A DNA stretch of 64,000 nucleotides from Rhodospirillales bacterium. Its GTDB lineage: Bacteria; Pseudomonadota; Gammaproteobacteria; Burkholderiales; Burkholderiaceae_D. Positions 49,023-57,057 of the stretch are shown here, one piece after another. The notes below the pieces were generated by a model. It had not been told where the DNA came from. It was given only the letters and a program-made list of their open reading frames with translations, and did no database searches. Location: assembly GCA_903970305.1 (NCBI GenBank), contig CAJCID010000266.1:1-64000 (forward strand), read 5' to 3'. Position numbers and translations under genes: made by a program. Each line of letters opens with the position of its first letter. The first letter of the stretch is position 1.

Positions 49023-50231
49023 CTAAACCTGGCTTGACGGTGGGGCGGCGAGGCAGCTCGAGGCCTGCCAGCCATAGAGCCACTCCAGAGCATCGTAGTA
49101 GCGCTCCGAACTGCGCCCCTTCCAGAGCTCGTTACGGACCAGACGCTCGATGCCGTCTGCGTGATAGATTCGACCCATCTCGCGCGAAGAGAGCACGACG
49201 CGCGCCGTGCGCGCGATGCGCGAGCGTTCGTAGAGCCGAAAGGCGGATTCGAAGTCGAACTCGCACCGGGCCACGGCGGCGCCAAGCGTGACCGCGTCCT
49301 CGAGCGCCATGCAGGCACCCTGGGCGAGGTACTGCAGCATCGGATGTGCGGCATCACCCAAGATGGTCGCGCGACCCCGTCCCCAGGACAGGACCGGATC
49401 GCGATCGGCCGTACTCCAGCGCCGCCAGGTCTTCGGGACATCCAAAAGGCGCCTGGGTTGCTCGAGTATCCCCTCGAAGTAAGACAGGACTTCCTCTTTG
49501 CTGCCGTCCTTGACCCCCCAGGTCTCGTTCTCGCGGCTGTGGAATGTGACGACGATGTTATATTGCGAGCCGCCGCGCAGCGGATAGTGCACCAGATGGC
49601 AATTCGGTCCCCCCCAGACCGCAGGTGCATTCCAGCGCAGATCATCGGGCATCTCTTCGGCAGGAACGACTGCACGGTAGACCACATGTCCGGACACGCG
49701 CGCGGCATCGCCGATCAAGTGCTGGCGTACGACTGACTTCACCCCATCGCAGCCCACGAGCGCTGCCGCACGATAATGGCGGCCAGAACTATCGCTGACC
49801 GAGACGCCGCCTGCCTCGAGCTCGATCGCCTCGACCTTCACCGAGGTCGCGAACTCGATCAGATTGCTTTGTCCGACGGCGTCCAAGATCGACTGGTGGA
49901 TGTCGGCGCGGTGGATGACAGCATAGGGATTGCCAAAGCGCTCGCGAAACGCCTCGCCCACTGGAAAGGAAGCCACCTCTGATCCGTCCACGGCATCCAT
50001 CATCACCAGACGCTCGGTGAAGACGGCGCGCGAGCGCGCTTGGGCACCCACGCCTAAGGCATCCATGGCCGCGAATGCGTTCGGCCCGAGCTGGATCCCC
50101 GCGCCGATCTCGCCGATCGATGCACTTTGCTCGAGCAAGAGGCTTGGCACCTTCAGGCGGGCGAGTGCGAGCGCCGTCGCGAGGCCCCCGATTCCTGCCC
50201 CGACAATCAGAATCCTGTCTTCCTCGGCCAT
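49023..50231 (-). CDS. 3-hydroxybenzoate 6-hydroxylase (FAD monooxygenase)
   Basis: A 402-residue class A flavoprotein hydroxylase. The FAD motif is GAGIGGLATALAL (11-23), the internal DG motif LVGCDGVKSVVR, and the second FAD motif ATILGDAAHPMLQYLAQGACMALEDA. The overall wording follows 3-hydroxybenzoate 6-monooxygenases, close to salicylate hydroxylases. It would convert 3-hydroxybenzoate to gentisate with NADH and O2. GGAGAG lies before the ATG at 50231. It is divergent from a MarR gene and near the gentisate operon, which supports this substrate over salicylate. The last 30 residues are low-complexity. Confidence 0.85.
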   Translation of the reverse strand: MAEEDRILIVGAGIGGLATALALARLKVPSLLLEQSASIGEIGAGIQLGPNAFAAMDALGVGAQARSRAVFTERLVMMDAVDGSEVASFPVGEAFRERFGNPYAVIHRADIHQSILDAVGQSNLIEFATSVKVEAIELEAGGVSVSDSSGRHYRAAALVGCDGVKSVVRQHLIGDAARVSGHVVYRAVVPAEEMPDDLRWNAPAVWGGPNCHLVHYPLRGGSQYNIVVTFHSRENETWGVKDGSKEEVLSYFEGILEQPRRLLDVPKTWRRWSTADRDPVLSWGRGRATILGDAAHPMLQYLAQGACMALEDAVTLGAAVARCEFDFESAFRLYERSRIARTARVVLSSREMGRIYHADGIERLVRNELWKGRSSERYYDALEWLYGWQASSCLAAPPSSQV

Positions 50232-50366
50232 CTGTCTCTCCGATCCCAAGGGGTGAATCCGAAGCAGCAATTTGTCGTAAGATCGAAACTGAGATTCCAA
50301 GACGTGCCGCTGGCACAACGCGTTTCGCCGACGGCTGGCCTACCGTTATCCGACGCTAACCGACCG

Positions 50367-50846
50367 ATGCCCAAGAACTCCGACGAACCCTTCATCTCCG
50401 ATCTGCCGGGGCACCTGATCCGCCGTCTGCAGCAGATCGCGGTGGCTGCCTTCTACGAGCAGACCGCGTTGTTCGAGATTACGCCCGTCCAGTTCGCCGC
50501 ATTGCAGACGATCAGGGAGAATCCCTCGATCGACCAGCGCTCGCTTTCCGGTGCCATCGCGCTCGACGCGTCCACCACGGGCGGGGTCATTGATCGCCTC
50601 GAGAAACGGGGCTTGATCAAGCGCACCCAGGCCGTCCACGATCGCCGTGTCAAGCAACTCCGTGTCACGCCCTCGGGCACGAAGCTGCTGCGCCAGCTGC
50701 GCCCACATGTCATGCGCACCCAGGTCCGCATCCTCGCCCCGCTCAGATCCCGGGAATCGCGCGAGTTCCTGCGCTTACTCGAGATCCTCGTCGACAAGAA
50801 CAATCTCTTGAGCCGCGCCCCCCATGCCGAAGACGAGGAGGGCTAA
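50367..50846 (+). CDS. MarR family transcriptional regulator
   Basis: A 159-residue winged-helix regulator. The helix-turn-helix is in NPSIDQRSLSGAIALDASTTGGVIDRLEKRGLIKR, followed by the wing HDRRVKQLRVTPSG. MarR regulators beside aromatic-ring genes usually repress and respond to the aromatic substrate. It diverges from the hydroxylase gene, and its stop overlaps the fumarylpyruvate hydrolase stop in a convergent layout. The 135-bp divergent gap probably holds its operator. Confidence 0.88.
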   Translation: MPKNSDEPFISDLPGHLIRRLQQIAVAAFYEQTALFEITPVQFAALQTIRENPSIDQRSLSGAIALDASTTGGVIDRLEKRGLIKRTQAVHDRRVKQLRVTPSGTKLLRQLRPHVMRTQVRILAPLRSRESREFLRLLEILVDKNNLLSRAPHAEDEEG

Positions 50847-51544
50847 ACCATCCTGACCGAGAGTTCGCCCAAACCCTCGATCGAGCCGTGCATCAGATCC
50901 CCAGGAACGACCGGGCCGACCCCGGCGGGTGTACCGGTGAAGATCAGATCGCCCGGCTCCAGAGCAAAGTAGGTCGACAGATTCGCAATCACTTCGTCGA
51001 TCGACCAGATCAGCTGGCCAAGCTCGCTCTTTTGCTGGGTCACCCCGTTGACAGCGAGTTCAATGGCGCGCGAGCTGAGGTCTTCCTTGCCGGTGGCCCG
51101 GTGGATGGGCGCAATCGGCGCAGACCAGTCGAAGGCCTTGCCGATCTCCCAGGGCCGGCCCTTCTCACGCATGGCGATCTGCAGATCGCGCCGCGTCATG
51201 TCCAGGCCCACCGCGTAGCCGAAGACATGTGAACGCGCGTCTTCAGTGCGAATGTCGCGCCCTCCAGCTCCAATCGCAACCACGAGTTCGATCTCGTAAT
51301 GCAGGTTCTTCGTCAGGCTCGGATAGGGCATGCTCCCGGTGGTGCCGGGCGCCACACTCCAGACTGCATCAGCCGGTTTGCAGAAAAAAAACGGCGGCTC
51401 GCGATCGGGATCGAAACCCATCTCGCGCGCGTGTTCGGCATAGTTGCGCCCCACGCAGTAGACGCGGCGCACGTGAAAGAGCTCGCTGTGTCCGACGACA
51501 GGGACCGTGACGGGCTTTAGGGGAGTAAGACACTTCTCGTTCAT
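50843..51544 (-). CDS. Fumarylpyruvate hydrolase (FAH family)
   Basis: A 233-residue FAH-fold hydrolase. YCVGRNYAEHAREMG, PPFFFCKPADAV, LHYEIELVVAIG (metal-binding Glu region), GYAVGLDMTRRDLQ and FTGTPAGVGPVVPGD match the fumarylpyruvate/maleylpyruvate hydrolase group. It cleaves fumarylpyruvate to fumarate and pyruvate, the last step of the gentisate pathway. The ATG at 51544 follows GGAGAGAGAG. It lies 15 bp downstream of the gentisate dioxygenase, so one operon. Confidence 0.88.
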   Translation of the reverse strand: MNEKCLTPLKPVTVPVVGHSELFHVRRVYCVGRNYAEHAREMGFDPDREPPFFFCKPADAVWSVAPGTTGSMPYPSLTKNLHYEIELVVAIGAGGRDIRTEDARSHVFGYAVGLDMTRRDLQIAMREKGRPWEIGKAFDWSAPIAPIHRATGKEDLSSRAIELAVNGVTQQKSELGQLIWSIDEVIANLSTYFALEPGDLIFTGTPAGVGPVVPGDLMHGSIEGLGELSVRMV

Positions 51545-51559
51545 GGGCTCTCTCTCCAA

Positions 51560-52621
51560 TTACTCGAGGGCATCGCGCCAGAGCCCCAGTGCCTTTTGCA
51601 CCGGGCGATCCGAGAAACTAAAGAGAACCGTTTCGGCCGCTGCCCGAAGCCGAAAGCGCTGCCACGACGGTACGACGAAATGATCCTTCTCGCCAAACTC
51701 CAGGACACGCTTTGCGCCCTCATCGCCGATCTCGACCGAGCCGCGACCCTCGATGACACTAAAGACCGCTGCATCGGTGCACCGATAGGCGGCGCTCGCA
51801 AAGTCCTTTGGGAGCAGCTGAAGATAGGTGGCCATGGTGGGCATCGCCGATCCACCGGTCGTGGGATTGATGTACTGCATCTTGAATCCGTGCACCGGGT
51901 GCGGTAGGGTGCCGCGCGCCAAAGCGAACACGGCGGCGCGCGAGCGGGCGTAGGGATAGACAAAGAGCGGCGCTGACGTGGGCGCCCTCTCGTCGGCCAC
52001 CGGGACCATGTTTGCGCCATAACGCAGCAACGCATCGCCCGGCGGCCTGGTGGGCTCGGGCGGACGATCTGTCGGATGGGCCTGGTTCTCTGCAAAGCCC
52101 AGATCCAGCATCCGTAAGAGGGGGATGTCCAGCCCGTCGAGCCAGATCACAGGCTCCTTGCCGGGATTGCCATGATCGTGCCAGGTCCAGGAAGGTGTGA
52201 TGACAAAGTCGCCCGGAGTCATCGGATGCCGTTCGCCATCGACTGCGGTATAGGCGCCCAGGCCCTCGAGGACCAGGCGCAGCGCGCTTTGGGTATGTCG
52301 GTGGCTGGGCGCGATCTCGCCCGGAAGAATGAGTTGCAGGCCGGCGTACAAAGTGCCGGTGATCGAGGACTGTCCGGGCAAGCCCGGATTCTCCAGAATG
52401 AGCACGCGCCGCACCGCTTCGGCAGCCCCGATGATCTCTCCGGCGCGCATCACTTCCGGGCGCACGTCCTGCCAGCGCCACAGAGCCGCTTGGGCCGCCG
52501 TCGCGGGCCGCGGCGGCACGAGCGCGTGCAGCACTTCCCAAAGCGGAGCGAGACCAAGCGGCGCGATCGACTCATAAAACGCTTGCCGGGAAGCACTGGC
52601 ATGCGGGCCAAGCGGCATCAT
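51560..52621 (-). CDS. Gentisate 1,2-dioxygenase
   Basis: A 353-residue bicupin dioxygenase. The N-terminal cupin has APSHRHTQSALRLVLEG (His107, His109) and TPSWTWHDHGN (His148), the iron-binding residues. A second cupin region follows (LLPKDFASAAYRCTDAAVFSVIEGRGSVEIG). It opens the gentisate ring to maleylpyruvate with Fe(II) and O2. GGAG lies before the ATG at 52621; the next codon is also ATG. It is first in an operon with fumarylpyruvate hydrolase. Confidence 0.9.
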   Translation of the reverse strand: MMPLGPHASASRQAFYESIAPLGLAPLWEVLHALVPPRPATAAQAALWRWQDVRPEVMRAGEIIGAAEAVRRVLILENPGLPGQSSITGTLYAGLQLILPGEIAPSHRHTQSALRLVLEGLGAYTAVDGERHPMTPGDFVITPSWTWHDHGNPGKEPVIWLDGLDIPLLRMLDLGFAENQAHPTDRPPEPTRPPGDALLRYGANMVPVADERAPTSAPLFVYPYARSRAAVFALARGTLPHPVHGFKMQYINPTTGGSAMPTMATYLQLLPKDFASAAYRCTDAAVFSVIEGRGSVEIGDEGAKRVLEFGEKDHFVVPSWQRFRLRAAAETVLFSFSDRPVQKALGLWRDALE

Positions 52622-52672
52622 CGTCTCCTTGCGCATCGACGCAGAAGGAACACCGGCTCTCTGGCCGGATCA

Positions 52673-52686
52673 GATACTAAGTATAC
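52673..52686 (-). promoter_or_regulatory. Candidate -10 box and dyad upstream of the gentisate operon
   Basis: Read leftward, TATACT (52685-52680) is a good -10 box, about 60 bp upstream of the dioxygenase ATG. It overlaps an ATAC-TAA-GTAT dyad (52674-52684) that could be a regulator site, for example for the nearby MarR protein. No convincing -35 was found. Confidence 0.35.
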
Positions 52687-52861
52687 CTACAATCAGGCCT
52701 TCAAAAGTCGCAAACATCTCTCTACCCGGCGGGATTCTCGGCGTAGGGCGGTGGTGAATTGGTGCGATGCAGCGCTGGTCGGCGCCGTGAATGTGTATGC
52801 TGCGACCTGCGTGGAAGCCGACACCTGCGACTTCCCTGCTCCAAAACTTAGGGAGAGAGGA

Positions 52862-54022
52862 ATGCGCCAGCAGAGATTGTGGAAGTGGCTCGCCTTGGGA
52901 CTCATCGCCACCGCGGCCCAGGCCGGGGAGGGGCCGATCCGGATCGGCATGGTCTTGCCCTTGTCCGGTCCCTTCGCCCAGTACGGCCTGCAGATCAGCA
53001 ATGGCGCGAAGCTCTATCTCGCCCAACACGGCGACACCGTCAACGGTCGCAAGATCGAACTGCTCATCCGTGACGACACCGGCACCGCACCAGAGGTCAC
53101 CAAGCGGCTCTCGCAGGAGCTCGTCACCCGCGATCACGTCGATCTCCTCGCGGGCTATGCGCTCACGCCGGGAGCGATCGCGTCCGCCTCGGTGGCCGAG
53201 GCCAGCAAGCATCCGATGGTCGTCATGAACGCCGCCGCCTCGGCGATCACGACCAAGTCCGGCTATATCGTGCGCGTCTCGCATACGCTGCCGCAGCTGG
53301 CCCAGCCGATCGCCAAGTGGGCCAGCAAGAACGGTATTGCGAAGGTCTACACGATCGTGGCCGACTATGCACCAGGACTCGATGCCGAGTCTGGGTTTCA
53401 GAAGGCCTTCACGGCCGAGGGTGGCGAAATCGTGGGCCAGGTCCGCGTGCCCGTGACGAACACTGACTTCGCGCCGTTCGTGCAACGCATCAAGGATGCT
53501 CATCCCCAGGCGGTGTTCGTCTTCCTGCCTCCGGGCGAGGGGACCATCTCTTTTCTGAAGACCTGGAAGGAGCGCGACCTCGATGCCCAGGGGATCAAGC
53601 TCATCGGTACGGTCGATCTGATCGACGACGACCTTCTGGAAGTGATCGGCCCCCTGGTACAGGGCTCGGTCACCTCCGGTCACTACTCGATGGTCCACGA
53701 CTCCCCCTTGAACAAGAGCTACGTCGAGGCCTATCGCAAGGCCTACGGAATTCGGCCGAACTTCATGTCGGTCGCCGGATACGACGGCATGCACCTGATC
53801 ACGAGCGTGCTCGCCAACATGGGCGGCGAGATCGACGGCGAAACCTTCATCGCACTGGCCAAGAAGGCCAGCTGGGAGAGTCCGCGTGGACCTATCTCCA
53901 TCGATCCCGAGACCCGGGATATCGTCCAGACAGTCTACATCCGCCGCACGCAGATGCAAGACGGGCATGCGGTGGCCCTCGAGTTCGACAGCTTCAAGGC
54001 GGTCAAGGATCCAGGGAAGTAG
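52862..54022 (+). CDS. Branched-chain-type ABC substrate-binding protein
   Basis: A 386-residue periplasmic binding protein of type I (LivJ-like). The signal is LWKWLALGLIATAAQAGEG. The mature part has IRIGMVLPLSGPFAQYGLQISNGAKLYL, LIRDDTGTAPEVTKRLSQELV, VYTIVADYAPGLDAESGF, VPVTNTDFAPFVQRIKDAHPQAVFVFLP and YDGMHLITSVLANMGGEIDGETF. AGGGAGAGGA lies before the ATG. It diverges from the gentisate operon; no permease or ATPase gene accompanies it. A ligand such as an aromatic acid is plausible from context; unproven. Confidence 0.87.
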   Translation: MRQQRLWKWLALGLIATAAQAGEGPIRIGMVLPLSGPFAQYGLQISNGAKLYLAQHGDTVNGRKIELLIRDDTGTAPEVTKRLSQELVTRDHVDLLAGYALTPGAIASASVAEASKHPMVVMNAAASAITTKSGYIVRVSHTLPQLAQPIAKWASKNGIAKVYTIVADYAPGLDAESGFQKAFTAEGGEIVGQVRVPVTNTDFAPFVQRIKDAHPQAVFVFLPPGEGTISFLKTWKERDLDAQGIKLIGTVDLIDDDLLEVIGPLVQGSVTSGHYSMVHDSPLNKSYVEAYRKAYGIRPNFMSVAGYDGMHLITSVLANMGGEIDGETFIALAKKASWESPRGPISIDPETRDIVQTVYIRRTQMQDGHAVALEFDSFKAVKDPGK

Positions 54023-54189
54023 CCTGCTACAAGCCGGTACCGGGCCCGGTGTGTGAGGTGGGTGGGCGCTGGCGCACTGACTCGGGTTCGCTAAAATAGG
54101 GGGCGCTGAGCTCACCCAGGGCGCCTGACTTCAGCGAGCGACGACTTCGGAGCGGCAACACTTCCGTCACCTCCTCATCGGAGTACCTT

Positions 54190-55242
54190 GTGAACACCCT
54201 GTCTGCCTTGTTACTTGTCGCGGCCGCGATGACCTCCAGCGCCCACGGGCAAGGTCAAGCGGGCCACTTCGACTATGACTTCGGGGCACCACTTGATATC
54301 CAGGAGTCGGGCGTCGAGCATCGGGGCGGGGTCGCGATCCATGACATCTCCTACGCGAGTCCAAAGGGCGGTCGGGTGCCCGCCTACCTCGTCGTCCCAG
54401 AGGGCCGGGGGCCTTTTGCTGCGGTCATCTGGGGTCATTGGTATTGGAGCAACTCGGCTCTGCGCAATCGCAAGGAGTTTCTCGACGAAGCGGTGGCCCT
54501 TGCACCCAGCGGAGTGGTATCACTGCTCACCGACGGACCCATCGCGCGTCCCGGTCATGTTGCGGATAAGAATCCGTTGAGCCAAGCCCCTGTCGCCGAC
54601 CTGATCCAGCAAGTCGTGGACTCGCGGCGTGGCGCCGATCTCTTGCTCGCCCGCTCCGATGTCGATCGTCACCGGCTCGCCTATGTCGGTCACAGCTACA
54701 ACGCTGCCGTGGGTGGGATCCTCTCGGGGGCCGACAAACGTTTCAAGGCCTTCGTGCTGATGGCGGGGAATCTGTCTGACGAACAGGACGACCGATCCAA
54801 GGAAGGAGAGGAGTTCCGGCAGCAGATCGGGCCCGAGGCCTTCGACGCGTTCGTGGCCCAATATGGCTGGCTCGATCCGGGCAAGTTCATCTCCCGGGCG
54901 ACGGGTACGACTTTCCTCTTGCAGTACGGCTCGCAAGAGGAGTTCTTCAGTCAGAGCCGGGTCAGCGGCTACGCAAGCCTGATCAAGGTCCAGAAAGAGG
55001 TGAAGTTCTATGACGCACCGCATGCTCTGAACGCTCAGGCGCGGCACGACCGGCTCGTCTTCTTGGCCAAGCATCTGAAGGTGAGAGCGCCCACCGAAGC
55101 GGTGATGCGCGACATACCGGACCTGTTTCAACCAGCCGACCAGGATAGTCGAGGTCTCGACGGTGCTCGCTTTGCTTCAAGCCCGAGCGTGAATCGATCG
55201 GAGGCGGCGCGCCCTGGCACAGAAGGCAAGACGCGGTCATGA
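54190..55242 (+). CDS. Secreted alpha/beta-fold hydrolase
   Basis: A 350-residue protein starting at GTG, with a short signal peptide (LSALLLVAAAMTSSAHGQG). The alpha/beta-hydrolase elbow is LAYVGHSYNAAVGG (GHSYN, nucleophile Ser). FYDAPHALNAQARHDRLVFL supplies the catalytic His near the end, in the dienelactone-hydrolase manner. Dienelactone-hydrolase-like esterase or peptidase activity is likely; substrate unknown. Its TGA overlaps the ATG of the HAD gene by 4 bp, so the two proteins are coupled. Confidence 0.8.
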   Translation: MNTLSALLLVAAAMTSSAHGQGQAGHFDYDFGAPLDIQESGVEHRGGVAIHDISYASPKGGRVPAYLVVPEGRGPFAAVIWGHWYWSNSALRNRKEFLDEAVALAPSGVVSLLTDGPIARPGHVADKNPLSQAPVADLIQQVVDSRRGADLLLARSDVDRHRLAYVGHSYNAAVGGILSGADKRFKAFVLMAGNLSDEQDDRSKEGEEFRQQIGPEAFDAFVAQYGWLDPGKFISRATGTTFLLQYGSQEEFFSQSRVSGYASLIKVQKEVKFYDAPHALNAQARHDRLVFLAKHLKVRAPTEAVMRDIPDLFQPADQDSRGLDGARFASSPSVNRSEAARPGTEGKTRS

Positions 55243-55976
55243 CTGAACTGCTGAACCTTGTCGCATCAGCCAAAGGGCTGGTCTTCGATCTCTTCCATAC
55301 GTTGACGGCCCCGGAACACGCTTGGGGGCAGTTTCCAGCGACCTACCAGATGCTCGGTGTACCTCGCGAGCAATGGGACGACCAGCTCTTTAGGTCTTCC
55401 CGGTTTCGCCTCGCTGGCGAGGAGCGAGATCCCTATCGGATCGTCGCGCTCATGGCTCGATCGATCGATCCCGAGATCGAGGGTGCCGTGATCGAGGCTG
55501 CCGTGCACAATCGGATCGAACGGATGCGCTTCGCGCTCCGCAATATCCCCGCCGAAAACGTAAGGCTCTTGCAGCACTTGAGAAAGGCCGGCAAGCGACT
55601 TGCTCTGGCGAGCAATGCCGACGCGATGGAGACCGCTGGCTGGGAATCGTCCCCCTTGTCCGGATGCTTCGATACCGTGGCGTTTTCATGTGAGGTGGGA
55701 AGCGTCAAGCCCGAGCCAGAGATTTTCCTGCACTGTCTTCGCGGTATCGGTCTTCAGGCCCGCGAATGCCTGTTCGTCGGCGACGGAGGCTCCAATGAGC
55801 TCGTGACGGCGCGACAACTGGGGTTTCGCACCGTCATGGTCGCGGCAATCGCCCGACAGATGTGGCCCGAGAAGGTATCCGAGCGGGCTGCAGCGGCCGA
55901 CTTCGTCATCGAAGTGCCCACAAAACTGCTGGATCTCGCGCCCGAACCCCAAAGCACTCCGAGCAAAGCTCAGTGA
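55239..55976 (+). CDS. HAD-superfamily hydrolase
   Basis: A 245-residue HAD protein. Motif I is LVFDLFHTLT, with the nucleophile Asp kept and Phe in place of the second acidic residue, as in haloacid-dehalogenase and Cof-like groups. Motif II is LALASNADAM, motif III SCEVGSVKPEPEIF (Lys), and motif IV CLFVGDGGSNE. An alpha-helical cap lies between motifs I and II. Phosphatase or dehalogenase activity is possible; the motif IV GDGGSNE favours phosphatase. Coupled to the alpha/beta hydrolase by overlap. Confidence 0.85.
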   Translation: MTELLNLVASAKGLVFDLFHTLTAPEHAWGQFPATYQMLGVPREQWDDQLFRSSRFRLAGEERDPYRIVALMARSIDPEIEGAVIEAAVHNRIERMRFALRNIPAENVRLLQHLRKAGKRLALASNADAMETAGWESSPLSGCFDTVAFSCEVGSVKPEPEIFLHCLRGIGLQARECLFVGDGGSNELVTARQLGFRTVMVAAIARQMWPEKVSERAAAADFVIEVPTKLLDLAPEPQSTPSKAQ

Positions 55977-56019
55977 TGACCGCAGCGCCGGGCCCGGTCG
56001 CGACCGCAGCGGGCTGCCC

Positions 56020-56913
56020 TCACGCCTTGACCGCCGCGTCGCCCGACGCAAAGAGTTCGACCAGCAAGGCTCGCAGCCACACGGAAGCGGGATCGGTCGC
56101 CGCGCGGCGCGTCCAGTAGAGACTCACATCAAAGGGCTGGCTCGGCCCCGGCAGCGGGGTGATCCGAAATGCGCTCGCCGGCTGGAAGGATCGGGCGGCC
56201 ATCCGCGGCAGGATGACCGCGAAATCAGTCTTTGCAAGGATGGCCGGGACCACCATGAAATGCGGGATCGAGAGCTTGATCCGATCCGCAAGGCCGCGCT
56301 CGCTCAGATGCTTCTGCGTCGGGGGATGCGAGCTCACCACGATGTAGTCCCACGGGGCGTTGGCAGAGCGCTTGCCTGCCTTTGCAGGGGTGAGCCGCAC
56401 GTACTCCTCATGGAACAGAAGCTGGCTCTCAAAATGTCCCGCCAGAAAGGGCAGATAGCCCAGAGCGAAGTCCACCTGGCCCTGGGTCAGGGCTTCGGGA
56501 ATCTCGCCCCAGGGAATCTGGCGAGTCTCGAGGGAGACGCCGGGGGCCCGTGCGCGCAGCGCCTTGAGCAAGGGCGGCAGGAACACCACCTCACCGAAGT
56601 CGCTCAGATGGAGCCGAAAGGTCCGCCTGGCCAGCCGGGCGTCGAAACGACTCGTCGCATCGAGCGTCGCCTGCAAATTCTTCAAGGCCTCCGAGATGGG
56701 CTGGGCGATCCTCTCGGCCGCCGCCGTCGCTTCGACTCCCGCTCGGGCGCGCACGAAAAGCCGATCTCCAAAGAGCAACCGCAAGCGCGCCAACCCGTGA
56801 CTCACCGAGGGTTGGGTCAGTCCGAGCCGCACCGCGGCACGACTGACGCTGCGCTCGGCATAAATCGCATCGAACACTTTCAGGAGGTTCAGGTCGACCG
56901 AGTAGATATTCAT
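56020..56913 (-). CDS. LysR family transcriptional regulator
   Basis: A 297-residue LysR regulator. The N-terminal HTH reads LNLLKVFDAIYAERSVSRAAVRLGLTQPSVSHGLARLRLLFGDRLFVR. The effector-binding domain follows (RLHLSDFGEVVFLPPLLKALRARAPGVSLE). The start at 56913 (MNIYSVDL) is standard; the open frame upstream to 57006 is not used. It diverges from iorA across 144 bp, so it probably controls the indolepyruvate oxidoreductase genes in response to an aromatic or keto acid. Confidence 0.88.
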   Translation of the reverse strand: MNIYSVDLNLLKVFDAIYAERSVSRAAVRLGLTQPSVSHGLARLRLLFGDRLFVRARAGVEATAAAERIAQPISEALKNLQATLDATSRFDARLARRTFRLHLSDFGEVVFLPPLLKALRARAPGVSLETRQIPWGEIPEALTQGQVDFALGYLPFLAGHFESQLLFHEEYVRLTPAKAGKRSANAPWDYIVVSSHPPTQKHLSERGLADRIKLSIPHFMVVPAILAKTDFAVILPRMAARSFQPASAFRITPLPGPSQPFDVSLYWTRRAATDPASVWLRALLVELFASGDAAVKA

Positions 56914-57057
56914 GGGATCGATATGCCAAATAGGTCCTATCTTTTCGACAGCATAACTGCTTAGGCCTACACTTGGCTCGGAGAAGAGTTCGGAATCCCT
57001 CCGCAAGGGTCACTCCCGGTTCGGGCCGCGGAGAAAAATGAGGAGACAGGTCGAAAT

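Noticed and set aside
52670-54115. 481-codon open frame on the minus strand
   Set aside because: Antisense to the substrate-binding protein, which has a signal peptide and a recognisable fold.
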